This document shows positions 50,203 through 60,364 of a stretch of DNA of 64,000 nucleotides, piece by piece. Numbering within the stretch: the first letter of the stretch is position 1; each line of letters opens with the position of its first letter. The stretch is from Gammaproteobacteria bacterium (GTDB taxonomy: Bacteria; Pseudomonadota; Gammaproteobacteria; Methylococcales; Methylomonadaceae), in contig JAJRUF010000008.1 in NCBI GenBank assembly GCA_024277935.1, forward strand, positions 1 to 64,000, read 5' to 3'. The notes under the pieces are model-generated. The model saw nothing but the letters and a program-made list of their open reading frames with translations. It was not told the origin of the DNA and made no database searches. The translations under genes and the position numbers were made by a program.

Positions 50203-51564
50203 TTGAAAATGGAATCACCTTATATATTGGTTGTTGATGATGAGCATGACATCAGGCAGTTAGTATCAGAAATTCTTGAAGATGAAGGATATCAGGTTAC
50301 AATGGCTGAGGATGCGGCTGTAGCAAGAAGTAAAAAGAAACAACGGCAACCTCAGCTAATTTTACTAGATATCTGGATGCCAGATACAGATGGTATTACT
50401 CTACTAAAAGAGTGGGCTGCTGAGGACGAGCCTTTGTGTCCTGTTATTATGATGTCAGGACATGGTTCGGTTGAATCTGCAGTAGAAGCCACGCGACTTG
50501 GTGCGTATGACTTTTTGGAAAAGCCACTATCCTTGGCAAAACTGTTGCTAACCGTTGAACGAGCATTAGAAACCAGTCAGTTACAGCAGGAAAATGCAGG
50601 CTTAAAACAGCAATTAATGCTGGATGTAGAACCGGTTGGTAAAAGTGTCGTTATTGAGCGCACTAAAGAACAATTAAGACGATTGGCTCAACATAATACA
50701 AAGTTATTATTGGTCGGTGAGGCGGGTGTTGGAAAAGAATTATTTGCACGCTATTTACATAATCATACGGCACGCAATGAAGGACCGTTTATTGATGTGG
50801 CTGTCGGTAGTATTTCCCCTGCAAACTCCGCTGTAGAATTTTTTGGTAAAGAAGAAGGTGGGAAAATTTATCAAGGATTATTAGAGCAGGCGCATGGAGG
50901 TACTTTGTTTCTGGGGGAGATAGCAGGAATGGATATGCAAACTCAGATTCGATTATTGAGTGCCTTAGAGTCCAGTTCATTCTTGAGAGTTGGCGGAAGT
51001 GAGTCCGTTCGAGTTGATGTACGGGTTGTCGCTTCAACACGCGTGGCTTTAGATGAAGAAGTGAATGCCGGTCGGTTTAGACAAGATTTGTATTTTTTAC
51101 TTAATGAAGTAGCTCTTGATATTACACCACTTAGAGAGCATGGAGAGGATGTTCCTGCGCTATTAAGTTACTATGTGGATTACTTCGTTAATATTGAAAA
51201 ACTTCCGTTTAGAAAGTTTTCTATGGCAGCACAGAATTATTTGCGAAATTATAGCTGGCCCGGGAATGTTAGAGAATTAAGAAGTTTGGTTCAGCGCTTA
51301 ATGATTTTAGGAGCTGGTGATGATATTGAAATGGATGAAGTAAAGACGGCATTAGGCTCTATTGCAGATAAGCCTGCGCTAAATTCGGCTATGCCAGAGT
51401 TTTTTAATTCGCCATTAAAAGAGGCAAGAGAGCATTTTGAAAAATGTTATTTAGAATATCATTTTGAAAAAAATGGAGGGAGTGTTGCTAAATTAGCCTC
51501 TGCCATTGGAATGGAAAGAACTCATTTGTACAGAAAACTACATGCTTTAAATATTAAGTTATAA
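50203..51564 (+). CDS. NtrX-like response regulator with degenerate AAA+ domain
   Basis: REC domain VVDDEHDIRQLVSEILEDEGY; AAA+ GEAGVGKE; Fis-type HTH. No GAFTGA motif. Confidence 0.92.
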   Translation: MKMESPYILVVDDEHDIRQLVSEILEDEGYQVTMAEDAAVARSKKKQRQPQLILLDIWMPDTDGITLLKEWAAEDEPLCPVIMMSGHGSVESAVEATRLGAYDFLEKPLSLAKLLLTVERALETSQLQQENAGLKQQLMLDVEPVGKSVVIERTKEQLRRLAQHNTKLLLVGEAGVGKELFARYLHNHTARNEGPFIDVAVGSISPANSAVEFFGKEEGGKIYQGLLEQAHGGTLFLGEIAGMDMQTQIRLLSALESSSFLRVGGSESVRVDVRVVASTRVALDEEVNAGRFRQDLYFLLNEVALDITPLREHGEDVPALLSYYVDYFVNIEKLPFRKFSMAAQNYLRNYSWPGNVRELRSLVQRLMILGAGDDIEMDEVKTALGSIADKPALNSAMPEFFNSPLKEAREHFEKCYLEYHFEKNGGSVAKLASAIGMERTHLYRKLHALNIKL

Positions 51565-51570
51565 ATAAGC

Positions 51571-51599
51571 TTGAAAACAAAGGATAGACAAAGTATAAT
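51571..51599 (+). promoter_or_regulatory. Sigma70-like promoter for rplM-rpsI
   Basis: TTGAAA, 17-nt spacer, TATAAT. Confidence 0.75.
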
Positions 51600-51642
51600 T
51601 CTCGCTCTTTATACATGTCTTAACAAATTACTAAAGTAAACG

Positions 51643-52071
51643 ATGAAAACATTTAGTGCAAAGCCAGCAGAAGTTAAGCGCGATTGGTACGTAATTGATG
51701 CAGAAGGCCAGACATTGGGTCGCCTTGCTACTGAAATTGCACGACGTCTTCGCGGTAAACACAAACCAGAATATACACCTCATGTTGATACAGGCGATTA
51801 TATTATCGTTGTTAATGCAGAAAAAATTGGTGTAACAGGAAACAAAGAAAACGACAAAATATACCACCACCATACTGGGTATGTAGGTAGTTTAAAGTCG
51901 GTTAGCTTAGGAAAACTAAGAGGCACTTTTCCTGACCGTATTATTAATAGTGCGGTTGAAGGTATGTTACCTAAAAACCCACTAGGCCGTGCAATGTTCA
52001 AAAAATTGAAAGTTTATGCAGGACCTTCTCACGATCATCAAGCGCAACAGCCTAAAGTATTGGAATTATAG
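51643..52071 (+). CDS. rplM: 50S ribosomal protein L13
   Basis: [33 protein letters not shown]. Confidence 0.98.
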   Translation: MKTFSAKPAEVKRDWYVIDAEGQTLGRLATEIARRLRGKHKPEYTPHVDTGDYIIVVNAEKIGVTGNKENDKIYHHHTGYVGSLKSVSLGKLRGTFPDRIINSAVEGMLPKNPLGRAMFKKLKVYAGPSHDHQAQQPKVLEL

Positions 52072-52079
52072 GAAAGATT

Positions 52080-52469
52080 ATGGCAGCTCAATATTATGGA
52101 ACAGGACGTCGTAAAAGTGCAGTAGCACGCGTTTACGCAGTAACTGGTACCGGAAAATTTACTATTAATAGCCAATCAATAGAAGAGTACTTTGGTCGTA
52201 GAACTGACCAAATGGTTGCAAGACAACCTTTAGAACTTCTAGAGAAAACAGCAGATTTCGATGTTAACGTTATCGTTAAAGGTGGTGGCCCTTCTGGTCA
52301 GGCAGGTGCAATACGTCACGGTGTGACAAGAGCACTAATGGATTTTGACGAAGAATTACGTCCAGCTTTAAGAGCTGCAGGTTATGTGACACGTGATGCG
52401 CGTGTTGTAGAGCGTAAAAAAGTCGGCTTACATAAAGCCAGAAAACGCCCTCAGTACTCAAAACGTTAA
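52080..52469 (+). CDS. rpsI: 30S ribosomal protein S9
   Basis: [14 protein letters not shown]; ends [11 protein letters not shown]. Confidence 0.98.
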   Translation: MAAQYYGTGRRKSAVARVYAVTGTGKFTINSQSIEEYFGRRTDQMVARQPLELLEKTADFDVNVIVKGGGPSGQAGAIRHGVTRALMDFDEELRPALRAAGYVTRDARVVERKKVGLHKARKRPQYSKR

Positions 52470-52510
52470 TCGTTTTTCAGAACAGTTTTATAAAACTGTT
52501 TCTGTTAAAA

Positions 52511-52545
52511 AAGACCCATTACCTTTCGGTAATGGGTCTTTTTTT
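52511..52545 (+). terminator. Rho-independent terminator after rpsI
   Basis: AAGACCCATTACC-tttc-GGTAATGGGTCTT followed by a T run. Confidence 0.95.
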
Positions 52546-52725
52546 ATGCAATTTCTAGAGAAACAAAAAGTGTCAAGCTTAGTTAAAATACTTAAATTAA
52601 TATTTAGAAGTGATGCTAAAAGTAGGTTTAATGTTAGCTCTTAGTTTTTAATTGTCCATTAATAAAGATTAAAGTCTCAATTTTAAGACTAGCAGTTTAA
52701 TTCTTAACGAATAAAATAAGTAAAT

Positions 52726-52790
52726 TTTGTAGGATGCGCTGACGATAGGAAGCGCATCGAGTTTTTGTATACCTTAGAATTAATGATGCT
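52726..52790. repeat. REP-like repeat TTTGTAGGATGCGCTGACGATAGGAAGCGCATCG..., copy 2
   Basis: Matches 21733-21800. Confidence 0.7.
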
Positions 52791-52802
52791 AATGAAGCAT
52801 TA

Positions 52803-53327
52803 TTAGTGAATATGCACTGTGCGCGATTTATTCTTATCACCCCTTAGTAAAGTATATTGATCCTGCCCTCCCTTCATAGGAGTTCCTTTAGGACTAAGAA
52901 CTATAAGTGCTGTGTCATCTTTAATATACAATTTTCGGGTGCTTGCATCCTTTCTTGAAACCAAGGTAACAATTTTATTTTTATCATCCCAATTATATTT
53001 ACCTTTTTCAAAATACTCTCTGTTCGAGGCTTGGGCATATTGAGTGACTAGTAAATAATTCTTTTTATTCTTTAAGGATAGGGTCATTTTAATTCCTGCA
53101 CAATGTTTACAAGGCAGGTAGCCATAATAAACGCCACGAAACTTTTGACTCTCATCAATGGGTTGCAAGTGCTGTGCATGATTAACACCCCTGCGATTCA
53201 ACTCTCTGGCTCTCTGAACATCCCCCATAATTTGCATATCTGATTTGGCTATAGTAGGGGCAGAAGTAATTGAAAGGATGCTAAGTAAAATTAAAGATAG
53301 CTTTTGTTTTAAAGTTATTGTTTGCAT
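52803..53327 (-). CDS. Secreted NlpE N-terminal domain protein (copper-resistance/envelope-stress type)
   Basis: FRGVYYGYLPCKHCAGIKMTLSL; TLLRGDK C-terminus. Confidence 0.82.
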   Translation of the reverse strand: MQTITLKQKLSLILLSILSITSAPTIAKSDMQIMGDVQRARELNRRGVNHAQHLQPIDESQKFRGVYYGYLPCKHCAGIKMTLSLKNKKNYLLVTQYAQASNREYFEKGKYNWDDKNKIVTLVSRKDASTRKLYIKDDTALIVLSPKGTPMKGGQDQYTLLRGDKNKSRTVHIH

Positions 53328-53597
53328 GGTATTTTTATGTGATTTGAAGAGTATAGACAGGTTAAGCCAAAGGATAACCTTGTAGAGTACTGTATAAATA
53401 CTGGTAAAGAATGTCAATTATAGTGGGCACGGTTTAGGGTGGAGCAACTGTATTTTTGTTTTAAATGCCAAGCAGGGTTATAGCTAAATAAAACAAAATA
53501 TTGTAGAGTGGACTTCAGTCCGTCATAAACAAGAGAGGAAATTAACACTTGTGGTTTGTATCTAGCAAGAATGTCCAATACCTATTGGTGATTTTAA

Positions 53598-55019
53598 TCA
53601 CCCAAAATTAATCTTGGCTTCCAAGTCATTACGTGAATCAGCATTCCTGAGAGCCTCTTCCAACGTGATTCGTTTAGATTTATAAAGTTCAAATAAGGCA
53701 TCATCAAATATTTTCATGCCTTTACCTCCGCTGGTTGACATAGCTTCTTTAATCTCATTTAGATCACCTTTTAAAATCAGGCTAGAGATATGAGGGGTGT
53801 TTATCATAACTTCAATAGCGGCACATCTTTTACCATCAGGAGTGGGAATTAAGCGTTGAGAAATAACGGCATTCATATTGATTGCTAAATCCATAAATAA
53901 TTGCTTGTGTTCCACTTGAGGAAACATATTAATAACCCGTTCCATCGCTTGATTGGCATTGTTGGCATGCATCGTTGAAATACATAAATGCCCTGTATTG
54001 GCCAGTTCTAAAGCTGCTTTCATGGTTTCTTTGTCCCGAATTTCGCCAATTAAAATAACATCGGGAGCTTCGCGTAAACAGGCTTTAAGAGCGCGAGCAT
54101 AAGAGACAGTGTCTGTTCCTACTTCACGCTGGTTTACAATTGATTTTAAGTTGGGGTGGGAAAACTCTATAGGGTCTTCAATAGTTAATATATGACCAGC
54201 TGAATTTGCATTTCGGTGATTAATCATCGAGGCCAATGAAGTTGATTTACCTGATCCGGTACCGCCAACCATTAATAATAGACCACGTTTGGCCAAAATC
54301 AGATCAAGCAAAACATCAGGCAGTCCTAACTCTTCAGGTTTGGGAATAATGGAGGGAATTAAACGAAAGACCAAACCTATAGATTGACGTTGATAAAAAG
54401 CATTAACACGAAACCTTGCACTATTATCAGGTAAGGCAATCGCAAAATCGAGATCTTTAGTTTTAAGAAACTCCGTTTGTTGTTCTTCTGTCATAATACC
54501 AAGAGCGGCTGATTTTGTGAGTTCAGGCGTAAGCAGGTATTTGTCCATAGGAATGGCGCGACCTGATATTTTTATTTTAACGGGGGAATCAACAGTTAAA
54601 AATATATCTGAACCTTCTTGTTTAACCATTTCCTGTAAATAAGGTAAAACATCAAGCGAAGATTCAGGCTTAGCACCAAGTACTTCAATTTTTTCAGTAG
54701 CTTTTCTGGTACTTGACGTTTTTTTATTTGCTGTAATTTGTATTTCCAAGCCGCTAATGTTTTTTTCAGCATTAACGATAAAGTCTGTACCTCAAAGGTG
54801 ATAACTTGTAGATGTATTTTTAAAACTATTAATAATCTGTTTTTGAGATTCATCAAATAGCTCACCAATAAACTGATTTATGAACTCAGCACTTATCGGG
54901 GTTTTCCCAACTTCTTTTACCTGGTCTGATAATCGTAAAGAGGGAGGAGTATCGACTGTTAGAATAAGGCTGTCAGCACTTTTATCAAGCATTAATTTTA
55001 AATAAGGTGATAAGTCCAT
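53598..55019 (-). pseudogene. PilT/PilU-family ATPase with an extra N-terminal domain, interrupted by an in-frame TGA
   Basis: 54792-55019 (MDLSPYLKLMLDKSADSLILTVDTPPSLRL...TSYHL*) and 53598-54749 (...GSDIFLTVDSPVKIKISG..., GGTGSGKST) share one frame. Confidence 0.75.
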
Positions 55020-55075
55020 AATTTATTGGTTTGCTATATTGATTTTGGAGGGGGGTAAATTGATCTTGTGTCGCC

Positions 55076-56203
55076 TTACTCTTCAGTTTCAGTAAGAGAT
55101 AAACCACCTATATCTTGACCATCGCCACTGGCTAATTTAATTTGTAGGCGAAGCTCGTTTCTTGAATCAGCATTCTTTAAAGCTTCGTCATAACTGATTT
55201 TGCCAGATTGATATAAATCTAATAGTGCTTGGTCAAAGGTTTGCATACCCAGTTCGCGTGATTTAGCCATAATAGGCTTCATCCCACTAATATCACCTTT
55301 AGCAATTAAATCCGAAATAAGGGGGGTGTTAAGCATAATTTCAATAGCTGCGCATCGTCCACCATCAACAGTTTTTACTAAACGCTGAGAAATAATGGCG
55401 CGTAAATTTAAGGCAATATCCTGCATCAATTTTGCTTGGCTTTCGATAGGAAAAAAACCAAGAATACGGTCAACGGCTTGGTTAGCATTATTGGCATGTA
55501 AAGTGGCTAATGCTAAATGGCCTGTCTGAGCAAATTCAAGACCAAACTCCATTATTTCAGAGTTGCGTATTTCACCTAACACAATCACATCGGGTGCTTG
55601 TCGCAAGGTATTATGCAGGGCTATTTCCCAGTCTTGAGTATCAACACCGACTTCTCGCTGCATAACAACACAGTTTTTATGGGGGTGAACATACTCAATA
55701 GGGTCTTCAATAGTAATAATATGCCCAAAACTGGTTTCATTACGATGATCAATCATAGCAGCCATTGAGGTTGATTTACCTGAGCCGGTAGCCCCTACCA
55801 TAATGACCAAGCCATTTTTATGGGAGATAATGTCTTTTAAAACGGAGGGAAGACCTAATTTATCGAAGGTGGGTATTTCTGAAGCAATAACACGTAGAAC
55901 TAGCCCTTGATAGCCTTGCTGAACATAGGCATTAACTCGAAATCGACAAAGACCCGCAGGAGAGATAGCAAAGTTACACTCTTGAGTTTCTTCAAATTCT
56001 TTTAACTGCTTATCATTCATGATGCACTGGGTAAGTGCTTGAGAGTCATTCGCTGATAATTTTTGTTGAGAAATAGGCGTCATAATACCTTTTATTTTCA
56101 TTGCAGGTGGGTAGCCTGCTGTTATAAATAGATCTGAGCCATCCTTATGTAATAGAATTTTAAGTAACTTTATCATGAAGGCCATTGCTTCTTCTCTTTC
56201 CAT
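55076..56203 (-). CDS. pilU: Type IV pilus retraction ATPase PilU-like
   Basis: GATGSGKSTSMAAMIDHRN; IITIEDPIEYVHPHKNCVVMQREVGVDT. Confidence 0.92.
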   Translation of the reverse strand: MEREEAMAFMIKLLKILLHKDGSDLFITAGYPPAMKIKGIMTPISQQKLSANDSQALTQCIMNDKQLKEFEETQECNFAISPAGLCRFRVNAYVQQGYQGLVLRVIASEIPTFDKLGLPSVLKDIISHKNGLVIMVGATGSGKSTSMAAMIDHRNETSFGHIITIEDPIEYVHPHKNCVVMQREVGVDTQDWEIALHNTLRQAPDVIVLGEIRNSEIMEFGLEFAQTGHLALATLHANNANQAVDRILGFFPIESQAKLMQDIALNLRAIISQRLVKTVDGGRCAAIEIMLNTPLISDLIAKGDISGMKPIMAKSRELGMQTFDQALLDLYQSGKISYDEALKNADSRNELRLQIKLASGDGQDIGGLSLTETEE

Positions 56204-56362
56204 TAGGATCCCCTTAAATATTTTTTTGTATTGCTTGTTAAGTATATGGTTTTTAAGTTTAGCTTAAAATAATAGACAAACAACTTTTATGGCTATCTTG
56301 TAATAGATCATAAAAAAATGGCATCTTTCAGTTTCCAATTTACACTTTTGTATTGATGTTTC

Positions 56363-56438
56363 TGTAGGATGTGTCGACGTGAGGAGGCGCATCAAATGAA
56401 GTTTAGCTGATGCGCTTCGTTCCTCAGCACATCCTACA
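56363..56438. repeat. REP-like hairpin TGTAGGATGTG...GCGCATCA...TGATGCGC...CACATCCTACA
   Basis: Inverted repeat related to 21733 and 52726. Confidence 0.75.
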
Positions 56439-56584
56439 ATGATGTGTTTATTTTTTCACACTAAAAAGTGTAAGCTACTTTAGGGTTAAAATGAAAGATG
56501 CCTAAAAAATCATCTTTTTGTATGCGCTAAAAAACCGTAACCCAAGGTATAATCAATTCAATTTTTAAAGAATATTTAGGTGTT

Positions 56585-57628
56585 ATGAGTAAGCAAAGAA
56601 AAGCGGTTGCATTAATTTCAGGTGGATTGGATTCATTATTGGCTGCTAGAACCATTATGGATCAAGGGGTGCATGTTGAAGGGATTAACTTTTATACAGG
56701 GTTTTGTGTAGAGGGACACACCCATGCCATTAGGAAAAAAGATAAAGATAAGCCGAAAAGAAATAATGCATTATGGTCAGCTGAGCAGCTGGGTATTAAA
56801 TTACATATCGTTGATATTATTGAGGAATATAAAGATGTCTTGATTAACCCTAAGCATGGGTATGGGGCAAATATGAACCCTTGTTTAGATTGTAAAATAT
56901 TTATGGTACATAAAGCCAAAGAATGGATTAAAGAAAATGACTTTGATTTTATTATTACCGGTGAAGTGATTGGTCAACGACCTATGTCACAAAGAAAAGA
57001 TACGATGCCTGTGATTGCCGAAGAATCGGGTGCTGATGAGCTATTACTTCGTCCTTTGTGTGCACAAAATTTACCCATGACTTTACCTGAGCGTGAAGGC
57101 TGGGTTGATCGAGAAAGATTACATAACTTTAGTGGCAGGGGGAGAAAACCTCAAATGGCCTTAGCAGATGAATTTGGTTTTGAAGATTTTGCCCAGCCTG
57201 CAGGAGGCTGTTGTTTTTTAACAGATAAAAGCTATTCAGATAAACTGGTTGATTTATGGTCTGCGAGAGGGCGAAAAGAATATGACCTCGATGACATTAT
57301 GTTGTTAAAAGTAGGGCGTCATATTAGGCCTAAAGATAACTTTAAAGTGATTGTTGCCAGAGAGGATGGCGAAGCACGTTTTATGCAAGGGTATAAAAAA
57401 GATTTTATTAATATGAACTGTTCAAGTCATCGTGGGCCTTTAGCCATGGTTGATGGTGCACCAACAGAAGAAGACTTATTAGTAGCGGCAAAACTAACCG
57501 CACGATACGGCCAAGGGCGTGATGCCGAAAAAGTAGATATTACCATTAGAGAAAAAGATGGTTCGGAAAGAACAGTGCAGGTTACACCTTTTAAAAGTGA
57601 TGAAATTCCAAAACAATGGTTTGTGTAA
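56585..57628 (+). CDS. ThiI/MnmA-like ATP pyrophosphatase with NFACT-R-like C-terminal region
   Basis: PP-loop ALISGGLDSLLAARTI; NPCLDCK; KVGRHIRPKDNFKVIVAREDGEARFM. Confidence 0.8.
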   Translation: MSKQRKAVALISGGLDSLLAARTIMDQGVHVEGINFYTGFCVEGHTHAIRKKDKDKPKRNNALWSAEQLGIKLHIVDIIEEYKDVLINPKHGYGANMNPCLDCKIFMVHKAKEWIKENDFDFIITGEVIGQRPMSQRKDTMPVIAEESGADELLLRPLCAQNLPMTLPEREGWVDRERLHNFSGRGRKPQMALADEFGFEDFAQPAGGCCFLTDKSYSDKLVDLWSARGRKEYDLDDIMLLKVGRHIRPKDNFKVIVAREDGEARFMQGYKKDFINMNCSSHRGPLAMVDGAPTEEDLLVAAKLTARYGQGRDAEKVDITIREKDGSERTVQVTPFKSDEIPKQWFV

Positions 57629-57853
57629 ATGAGTAAAGAAACATTAAATGCCAAGCGCTTATTGTGCCCTCTACCTGTTATTAGAACGCAGGATAAAGTA
57701 AAAACAATGCAAATAGGTGATGTGCTGGAAGTTGTGTGTACGGATCCAGGTGTGATGCAAGATATTCCTGCCTGGTGCAGAATAAATGGTCATAAAGTAC
57801 TTGATACCTTAACAGATGAAATGGAATATACCATTATATTAGAGGTCGGTTAA
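57629..57853 (+). CDS. tusA: TusA/SirA family sulfurtransferase
   Basis: LCPLPVIRTQDKVKTMQIGDVLEVVCTDPG. Confidence 0.92.
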   Translation: MSKETLNAKRLLCPLPVIRTQDKVKTMQIGDVLEVVCTDPGVMQDIPAWCRINGHKVLDTLTDEMEYTIILEVG

Positions 57854-57854
57854 G

Positions 57855-59000
57855 GTGGCTAAAGCTTATGAGTCTGATCAATTGTTAAAAATAAAAGCAC
57901 GCGTTACTTATGTGGGTGCTTTAATTAATATATTTTTAACCATTATAAAAATTGGTGTTGGTATTGTAGGCCAGTCTGCATCATTAATTGCAGATGGTAT
58001 TCACTCTCTATCTGATTTAATAAGTGATCTTTTTGTTCTTATTGCCATTAAACTAGGTAGTAGGGAAGCTGATCAAGACCATCCTTATGGTCATCGTCGT
58101 TTTGAAACTATGGCAACAGTTTTATTAGGGATAGGCCTGATAGCTGTTGCAACAGGAATAGGTTGGGATGCGATTGAGCATATACTGCACCCCGTAACTC
58201 TAATGACTCCGTCTAAAGAAACTTTAGGGATTGCATTTGTTTCAATTTTAGCTAATGAATGGTTATTTCATTACACTAAACGAGCCGGTGAGAAGACTCG
58301 CTCTAAGTTATTATTAGCTAATGCCTGGCACCATAGAAGTGATGCTTTTTCATCTGTTGTAGTAGTGATAGGTATTGGTGGCGTGTTGTTAGGGTTCTCT
58401 ATGGCAGATGCTGTTGCTGCGGTTATCGTTGCAATAATGATTGCTAAAATGGGTTTAGGGCTGGTTTGGGAAAGTATTAATGAATTAGTCGATTCTGCAC
58501 TGCCTGAAGAGATGGTTAGAGAAATTCGCAGAGTGATTAAGCAAACACCAGGTGTTCAAAGTATCCATTTAATCCGTACCCGACGAATGGGAGAAGATGC
58601 TTGTGTGGATACGCATATTGTTGTTAATGCGAGAATTAGTGTTTCTGAAGGGCATATGATTGGTGATGCTGTTAGAGATAGATTAAAAGCTGAATTTGAT
58701 GATGTTACTGATGTATTGGTTCATATTGACCCAGAAGATGATGAATTTAAGGAAGGCTATCAAAAGCCTATAACGCGAGAACAAGTACAACATTATTTAG
58801 ATCAGTATTTAGCGGAAAAAATCCACACAGTCGATGATTTTAGAATTCATTATCTTGATGGTTTGGTAGAGGTTGAAGTGGTTTTACCTCATGGCATATT
58901 TAATGATAGTGAACAAGTTGAGTGGATTAAAAAGCAATGTGCACAAATAGAAAATGATATTGATTTAATATCTAAAGTCTATGTTTTTTTTAAGGCATAA
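57855..59000 (+). CDS. Cation diffusion facilitator transporter
   Basis: SLIADGIHSLSDLISDLFVL; HHRSDAFSS; VHIDPEDD. Confidence 0.93.
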   Translation: MAKAYESDQLLKIKARVTYVGALINIFLTIIKIGVGIVGQSASLIADGIHSLSDLISDLFVLIAIKLGSREADQDHPYGHRRFETMATVLLGIGLIAVATGIGWDAIEHILHPVTLMTPSKETLGIAFVSILANEWLFHYTKRAGEKTRSKLLLANAWHHRSDAFSSVVVVIGIGGVLLGFSMADAVAAVIVAIMIAKMGLGLVWESINELVDSALPEEMVREIRRVIKQTPGVQSIHLIRTRRMGEDACVDTHIVVNARISVSEGHMIGDAVRDRLKAEFDDVTDVLVHIDPEDDEFKEGYQKPITREQVQHYLDQYLAEKIHTVDDFRIHYLDGLVEVEVVLPHGIFNDSEQVEWIKKQCAQIENDIDLISKVYVFFKA

Positions 59001-59067
59001 AGATAAAGCTTATCTTTACCCTTACAAAAAACAAACTGTGCTAAAAAATATTAAACTTTTATACCCT

Positions 59068-59121
59068 CTTAGGAACGCGCACGGAATAAGTTGCTCAAGT
59101 TATTTCGTGCACGTTCCTAAG
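59068..59121. repeat. Inverted repeat CTTAGGAACGCGCACGGAATAA ... TTATTTCGTGCACGTTCCTAAG
   Basis: 22-bp arms, two mismatches; same TIR family as 11586-11717. Confidence 0.8.
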
Positions 59122-59149
59122 CTATTGAGGGAAATGGAGACATTTAAAG

Positions 59150-60364
59150 ATGGCAGTAGGAAATGTAGACTTTCCTGAAATGAAAGCAGTTTCAGGGATT
59201 AAATTAGGCACCAGTAATGCCGGGATTAAACAAACTGAGCGAGATGATATTCTGCTGATCGAGATGGCCGAAGGGTCTACTTGCGCAGGCGTTTTTACCC
59301 AAAATGCCTTTTGTGCAGCACCGGTACACGTTGCTAAAGACCATCTGCAAAATAGCCCGCGCTGGCTATTAATTAATTCGGGTAATGCCAATGCAGGAAC
59401 AGGCCAACAAGGAATGCATGATGCACATGCAAGTTGCTCGTTTGTTGCATCCGCAGTTGCAGGTGAAGCTAATAAAGTTTTACCTTTTTCAACCGGTGTT
59501 ATTGGTGAAAACTTAGCTGTTGATAAAATTTCAATTGCTTTACCTGAGGCTGTATCGAATCTAAAACAGGATAATTGGAATAATGCAGCTCATGCCATTA
59601 TGACAACAGATACCTTTGCTAAAGGTGCATCTGTAGTGCTTGAGCTAAATGGTCAGCCAGTAACACTAACAGGGATCTCTAAAGGCGCAGGCATGATTCA
59701 GCCCAATATGGCGACTATGCTAGGGTTTGTGGCAACCGATGCAAAAATCAGTCAAAGTCTATTGCAGAAATGTTTGTCACAAGCTGCAGAACAATCGTTT
59801 AATCGTATTACTGTAGATGGCGATACTTCCACAAATGATGCTTGTATTTTAATGGCCAGTGGCTGCTCATCAGCTACTGAAATTACAGCAGACAGTGACG
59901 CTTATCAATTATTTTCAAGTGCGGTAATAAATATTTGCAAGCGCTTGGCAGAACTTATTGTTAGAGATGGTGAAGGTGCGACTAAGTTAATGCGGATTAG
60001 TGTGGAGCAGGCAAGAGATAATGCGGAAGCAGTAATAGTCGGTAAAACGATAGCCCATTCTCCTCTGGTTAAAACAGCCTTTTTTGCTAGTGACCCCAAT
60101 TGGGGGCGTATTTTAGCCGCTGTTGGGCGCTCGGGTATTGAACAAATGGATTTAGATAAAGTTGAGATATACCTGGATGAAGTTTGTATTGTTAAAAATG
60201 GCGGCAGAGCAGAAAGTTACACAGAAGCACAAGGGCAAAGTGTGATGAATAAAGAAGAAATTCTTATTCGGGTGGTTTTGGCGCGAGGAACTGCTAGCCA
60301 AGAGGTTTTAACTTGTGATCTTTCCTATGATTATGTGAAGATAAATGCAGAGTATCGAACGTGA
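59150..60364 (+). CDS. argJ: Bifunctional glutamate N-acetyltransferase/ornithine acetyltransferase
   Basis: SKGAGMIQPNMATMLGF autocleavage region; SDPNWGRILAAVGRSG. Confidence 0.96.
   Translation: MAVGNVDFPEMKAVSGIKLGTSNAGIKQTERDDILLIEMAEGSTCAGVFTQNAFCAAPVHVAKDHLQNSPRWLLINSGNANAGTGQQGMHDAHASCSFVASAVAGEANKVLPFSTGVIGENLAVDKISIALPEAVSNLKQDNWNNAAHAIMTTDTFAKGASVVLELNGQPVTLTGISKGAGMIQPNMATMLGFVATDAKISQSLLQKCLSQAAEQSFNRITVDGDTSTNDACILMASGCSSATEITADSDAYQLFSSAVINICKRLAELIVRDGEGATKLMRISVEQARDNAEAVIVGKTIAHSPLVKTAFFASDPNWGRILAAVGRSGIEQMDLDKVEIYLDEVCIVKNGGRAESYTEAQGQSVMNKEEILIRVVLARGTASQEVLTCDLSYDYVKINAEYRT

Noticed and set aside
54750-54830. Possible selenocysteine (UGA) in the PilU-like gene
   Set aside because: The position is not a redox site and no SECIS-like support was evident; nonsense mutation or error is simpler.
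54596-54868. 90-aa minus-strand ORF
   Set aside because: Out of frame with the PilU-like coding sequence and overlapping it; low-complexity composition.
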